64,000 nt of DNA, from contig NC_064043.1 in NCBI RefSeq assembly GCF_932526225.1, forward strand, positions 13,142,085 to 13,206,084, given 5' to 3'. The stretch's first letter is position 1, and every line of letters begins with the position of its first letter. Origin of the DNA: Nematostella vectensis. Taxonomy: Eukaryota > Cnidaria > Anthozoa > Actiniaria > Edwardsiidae. This document shows positions 59,996 through 64,000 of the stretch, one piece after another. Below the pieces are notes generated by a model, which made no database searches, had not been told where the DNA came from, and saw nothing but the letters and a program-made list of their open reading frames with translations. The translations under genes were made by a program, and so were the position numbers.

Positions 59996-60942
59996 TACAG
60001 GGAACACAGGAAAAACCAGGGGAATACAGGAGAATACAGGAGAATACAGGGAAATACAGGAGAATACAGGAGAATACAGGGAAATACAGGAGAATACAGG
60101 GAAATACAGGGAAATACAGGAGAATACAGGGAAATACAGGAGAATAGGGAAATACTGGAGAATACAGGAAAATACAAGAGAATACAGGGAAATAAGGAGA
60201 ATACAGGAAAATACAGGAGAATACAGGGAAATACAGGAGAATACCGGGAAATACAGTAGAATACAGGGAAATACATGAGAATACAGAAAAATACAGGAGA
60301 ATACAGGGAAATACAGGAGAATACAGAAAAATACAGGAGAATACAGGAAAATATAGGAAAATACAGGGAAAAACAGAGGAATACAGGGAAATACATGAAA
60401 AAAAAACAGGAGGATACAGGGAAATACTGGAGAATTCAGGGAAATATTGGAGAATACAGGGAAAAAGGGAAATACAAGGCAATACAGGAGAATACAGGGA
60501 AAAACAGGAGAATACAGGAGAATACAGGGAAATACAGGAGAATACAGGGAAATACAGGAGAATACAGGGAAATACAGGAGAATAACAGGGAAATACAGGA
60601 GAATACAGGGAATTACAGGAGAATACATGAAAAAACAGGAGGATACAGGGAAATACTGGAGAATACAGGGAAATACAGGAGAATACAGAAAAATACAGGA
60701 AAATATAGGAAAATACAGGGAAAAACAGAGGAATACAGGGAAATACATGACTAAAACAGGAGGATACAGGGAAATACTGGAGAATTCAGGGAAATACAAG
60801 GTAATACAGGAGAATACAGGGAAATACAGGAGAATACAGGGAAATACAGGAGAATAACAGGGAAATACAGGAGAATACAGGGAATTACAGGAGAATACAG
60901 GGAAATACAGGAGAATACTGGGAAATACAGGAGAATACATTT
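59996..60942. repeat. 10-bp-period minisatellite, about 950 bp
   Basis: Tandem GAATACAGGA / GGAAATACAG decamers, about 90 copies, with occasional indels. The unit lacks stop codons in all six frames, so long open frames appear on both strands, including one of 543 codons on the minus strand fused to the LINE fragment; these are artefacts unless shown otherwise. Confidence 0.96.
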
Positions 60943-62072
60943 CTTTCTAGCGACGGCACTGCTACAGCCTGTCGCTTACAACTGTTTTGCTTGTAATTTG
61001 CTTAAATTTACAGCTTTTTCACATCTGGAGAGTGCCTTAGGACATCATGAAGTCTTTTTGGGCATAAATAATGCTGTGCTTATGGATGTTTGCACGCTGA
61101 GGTTGATTCAATGGGATAATTCCTTTTCTGGGCTTCACCAAGAGAGAAAGGAATTTTCTGGTGAATGGCCTCATACTCTCCAATGTGGACCATCTTTGCT
61201 ACCCAACCTTATTCAGAAATTGTTTTCAGGCTAATTCTGGGTTCCTTGGACCTGGAAATGTTTTGTTTGGCTTCGGGGAAAAGAGACTTATATGATTGTG
61301 GGGGAGGAGATTGCCCGCCTGTCTGTCAAGGTGTTTCCAAGACTCCCATGATGCAGTGCAGGCATGCAAAATAGGCTAAACATGGTGACTCGCTTCTAAT
61401 GAAGGTTCTAGCATTGATTATTGTGAATGATTGCTGTAAAATGGGACCTGACGGAGGTTTCTATTTGTGACTTGATCTGTGTTTGCTTGTCTCTATTTGT
61501 AGTTCGGAATTTTGTGTCTTTTTGGTAAGAAATGTTTCTAAGTTTAAGCATTTGTTTACGAATTGGTCAGAAATCAAGGTTGATATTTTGACAAAAGAGT
61601 CAATTCTATTACATTGCTTAGATGCGCTTTTGAAGGTCGTCTATGCCTTGGATGAATCTATGAGTATCCGGGTCTGGTGATGTTTAGTTTGCATTTTTGA
61701 CGTTTTGGAGTTGGGCCTATATTTTACAGGCGTCTCAGGGCGTTATGGCAATGAAAGACTTAATCACCACCATCTTGATCTTGTTTCTCATTCGAGCTGG
61801 CGCATGCGCACTTACGATTGCAACCGCGCAAAGCAGGCTGGTCACAATTCAAAGTGTGACCAGAAACGCTCGAGCGCCTAGTTTGTCCTTAGAAGCCCGC
61901 ATTTCATTGATTAGAGTTGCTGTCTCTGCTCGGTCGCTTCAGGCGACCTCGCTACGACAGCGACCTCGCTACGACAGCAATAAAGTGGTTCACGTTACGT
62001 TCACGTGTGTCAAGGTTTACAGTAAACATATTGAATTGAAAAAAACCGTTCACTTTACTACAAAATAATGGT
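60943..62072. other. No supported gene; short tandem repeat
   Basis: ORFs at 60998-61234, 61483-61680 and 61697-62068 have no recognisable domains. A 17-18 bp unit GCGACCTCGCTACGACA is repeated twice in tandem at about 61949-61984. Confidence 0.4.
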
Positions 62073-62331
62073 TTACAGTTAGTGTTTTTTGGGTTTTGTG
62101 AGAAATTCTTAATAAAAACACACGAACCTCACTGAGCAGTTAGAAATGACCATTTAATTACCTCTGTGAAGTTTCTTAAAATTCGGTTAACCCATATATT
62201 ATGTAGAGTGAGGTAGAGGTGACCGAATTTTACAAAACTTCACAGAGGTAATTAAAATGACCGCTCGGTGAGTTTCGTGTGTTTTTATTAATAATTTCTC
62301 GCAAAATCTAAAAAAAAAACACTAACTGTAA
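62073..62331. mobile_element. 259-bp foldback element with long arms
   Basis: Left arm TTACAGTTAGTGTTTTTT... and right arm ...AAAACACTAACTGTAA pair over roughly 110 bp with perhaps 85-90 percent match, around a loop of about 40 bp near 62190-62220. Arms include TTAATTACCTCTGTGAAG and AATAAAAACACACGAA. MITE-like; no TSD defined. Confidence 0.85.
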
Positions 62332-62550
62332 GCTTGGGATCCCTGTGGCGGGAGGGACGACTTAGACCAGGCCTTTTAACCCACAGGTATGTTTAACAAT
62401 CGGAAACCTCTCAAGCCGCCTCATCTTTGCCTAACAAAACCCATTATCCCATTTCACAGTTCCCTTGCACATTACACATCTACTCCAACCACAAACACAT
62501 CTGCACACCCCCCAATACACACTCCACATTACACGATATCATCAGTTCAC

Positions 62551-63018
62551 TCAGGCCTTGAGACACGACTCGCTGTTCTGAACGTCCTCTTCACTCAAGG
62601 GAAGGTTATACGTGGGTAAACTGCCGTGATTCAGCTGGAACTCCTGCAAAAGATACGTAGCTACTTCTCGCGGCCGGCTGCATGCCATCCATCGGACATA
62701 GAAATTCGACCACCGTGTCCGGGCCGGCCCGCTGAGATACCAGCCAATAGGCAGTCCGTCATTCCCGCTAAAGTGCGAGCCAAGGCATTCGGACACATGA
62801 GAAGGCGAATCCATACCGCCGATATAAATTATGCGGTTTCCCTCACGGATCTCGTACACGCCGGGCTGTTTCGCGTTATCTTCGAAACTCTTGGAGGCGT
62901 CAAAGCTTCGCAAGGCACTGAATAAAGGCCGCTCATTCATTTTCTCACGAAAGAATTTGATGCTTTTTAAATGATCCTCTGTGAAGTAGTGCTCGTATGC
63001 CATGATAGACGCCATCAT
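62551..63018 (-). CDS. GIY-YIG-fold nuclease-like protein, exon
   Basis: 155 residues from ATG 63018 to TGA 62551. Residues about 55-70 read GVYEIREGNRIIYIG, the paired GIY and YIG strands of the GIY-YIG nuclease fold; further on VRWMACSRPREVATYLLQEF then LPTYN gives the usual late Glu and a Asn-ending motif. GIY-YIG proteins nick or cut DNA in repair, recombination or mobile elements. The catalytic Arg of the middle helix is not sure from the sequence. Just upstream on the minus strand a CTCACTCTTTGACAG acceptor-like site at about 63029 suggests the exon may continue from an earlier one; the frame is also open across it. A MITE lies 200 bp upstream. Whether host or transposon is unknown. Confidence 0.6.
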   Translation of the reverse strand: MMASIMAYEHYFTEDHLKSIKFFREKMNERPLFSALRSFDASKSFEDNAKQPGVYEIREGNRIIYIGGMDSPSHVSECLGSHFSGNDGLPIGWYLSGPARTRWSNFYVRWMACSRPREVATYLLQEFQLNHGSLPTYNLPLSEEDVQNSESCLKA

Positions 63019-63232
63019 GTCAGCCTCACTGTCAAAGAGTGAGAAAAAGGAAAGCAAGATAAATAAACGTCAACATTTTCCATGTTGGCCGACAAACGTC
63101 TTACAAAACGTTATCTAGAAGATATATGCCTTACCAATCTTAATTGGGTTTGACAACTGAGGGTGTATGTTACTTCGAGCTTGAATGTGCATATAACAGA
63201 AAATTTGAATTAGTTTGATAACGGCCGTAAAA

Positions 63233-63351
63233 ATGATGGCAAAACAACGCGAGTGCTCGCACTAACCTGTGAGACACTCAGTTGCACGCGCGTCGTCACA
63301 AAAACGCGCCAGAAGAGGTCAGTGTGAGCACTCGCGTTGTTTCGCCATCAT
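63233..63351. mobile_element. 119-bp MITE with 30-bp terminal inverted repeats
   Basis: Left arm 63233-63262 and right arm 63322-63351, ATGATGGCAAAACAACGCG... inverted, 28 of 30 positions matching. No coding capacity. CpG-rich. Confidence 0.85.
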
Positions 63352-63358
63352 GCTTTTC

Positions 63359-63432
63359 TTGCCGGCGTCGCGTCCTGTTCATGACGGCATTTTATGCTTT
63401 TTTACGTCCTCTTCAGGACGGGACGCCGGCAA
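63359..63432. mobile_element. 74-bp MITE-like inverted repeat
   Basis: Ends TTGCCGGCGTC and GACGCCGGCAA, with the match extending inward for about 19 bp (CGCGTCCTG / CAGGACGGG). Seven bases from the previous MITE and related to 58225-58259. Confidence 0.78.
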
Positions 63433-64000
63433 AAATCACTTGCGCGTGATTTGTAGTTATCAGTTATCAGTAGAAAACGCGCGAAATTCGCGGGAAAACC
63501 CTTCAAAATGCATCGAAAAAAATTAAAATTATCCTTATTAAATATGTAAGACAAGTAAAATGAAACCTAAGGAATTAAAGTTGGAGTCACAAGCTAGCTG
63601 ATGTGTGTGTTTTTTCATACATTATGTAATAATGGTGAGTAGATTTGGGTTGTGAGTTTTGCGATGCAAACTAAAGGCCCTGTCACACGTACGTTTTTTC
63701 TCTTGCGACTTGTCTCGCAGAAAAATTGTTGGCCTTGAAGATAGACTACTTGAATCAACTGGTTTCTGAAATTGATCACGTCATCTTGCTTTCCTTGTTG
63801 TTCTACTGAGGTTGCACGCACCGGTTGTCTTTTGGCTTTTGACTGACTAAAATTACATATCAAGCACACATTTGATGAGGATTTGCCAGAACAATAATTA
63901 GACTACATTTAAGCCTTGAGGTCGAGGATTATTTTGCCAACTTTGGCTAGAAAATGAGGTTATTGTAGGTGTATTTTATTTTTCAAACTGTCTTCGCGCG
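63433..64000. other. No gene seen
   Basis: 63664-63700 (GGCCCTGTCACACGTACG) looks like the end of a dispersed MITE but no partner was found. The minus ORF at 63615-63869 has no domain. Confidence 0.35.

Noticed and set aside
59676-60857. Plus-strand ORFs rich in NTGEYREIQE repeats
   Set aside because: Same minisatellite on the other strand, preceded by a Ser-Leu run from the microsatellite.
59309-60940. 543-residue minus-strand protein with YSPVFPCILLYF repeats resembling membrane segments
   Set aside because: The repeat part is the 10-bp minisatellite, open in every frame; only the last 170 residues are LINE-derived.
62389-62925. Plus-strand ORFs over the GIY-YIG gene
   Set aside because: Antisense shadows; the minus frame has the domain motif.

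Overview
This is a eukaryotic, almost certainly metazoan, window: AT-rich, intron-bearing, very low gene density and packed with decayed transposable elements. A cnidarian (probably anthozoan) is my best guess, inferred from a HEPN(DZIP3-like)-coiled coil-NACHT gene of the kind expanded in cnidarian NLR families, from many CR1/L2-type LINEs, and from PIF/Harbinger, CACTA and piggyBac-like DNA elements side by side. No species-level call is possible from the sequence alone.

Layout. 1-1 kb: the 3' two exons of a DNA-methyltransferase-like gene. 1.3-6.6 kb: a 37-bp minisatellite with a palindromic core, split by a Ty3/gypsy LTR element with 138-bp LTRs, a broken gag and a nearly whole pol. 7.6-8.2 kb: an unrecognised minus-strand ORF. 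10.3-15.2 kb: a CACTA-like transposase pseudogene split by an L2-like LINE. 16.2-17.4 kb: another LINE. 17.6-21.1 kb: a spliced NLR-type gene, frameshifted and cut off just after its Walker A motif. 21.4-28.3 kb: Harbinger remnant, CR1-like LINE, a pseudogene with a Cys-rich tail, a minus-strand CACTA-like remnant, and an L1-type ORF1. 28.5-29.8 kb: a 253-bp tandem duplication and two exon-like segments. 29.8-36.9 kb: a CR1-like LINE with an intact 700-residue reverse transcriptase frame, then a second gypsy element split by another CR1-like LINE. 36.9-37.5 kb: two exon-like segments. 41-42.3 kb: minus-strand ORFs, one with a 2A peptide followed by a cysteine-protease-like segment. 43.2-50.9 kb: three LINE copies, one inserted into the tail of another and one abutting an (AT)n tract. 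52.5-55.3 kb: piggyBac-like TTAA-flanked inverted repeats plus a diverged 680-bp direct repeat. 57.9-64 kb: several MITEs and foldbacks, fragments of two further LINE types, a 10-bp-period minisatellite, and a minus-strand GIY-YIG-fold gene.

How it works together: no operon or pathway is visible. Plausible host genes are the methyltransferase-like exons, the NLR remnant and the GIY-YIG gene; almost everything else is mobile DNA in layers. Target-site duplications and interrupted reading frames let the order of several insertions be read. Autonomous mobility looks lost for nearly all elements; the LINE at 29.8-32 kb has the cleanest reading frame but lacks its endonuclease.
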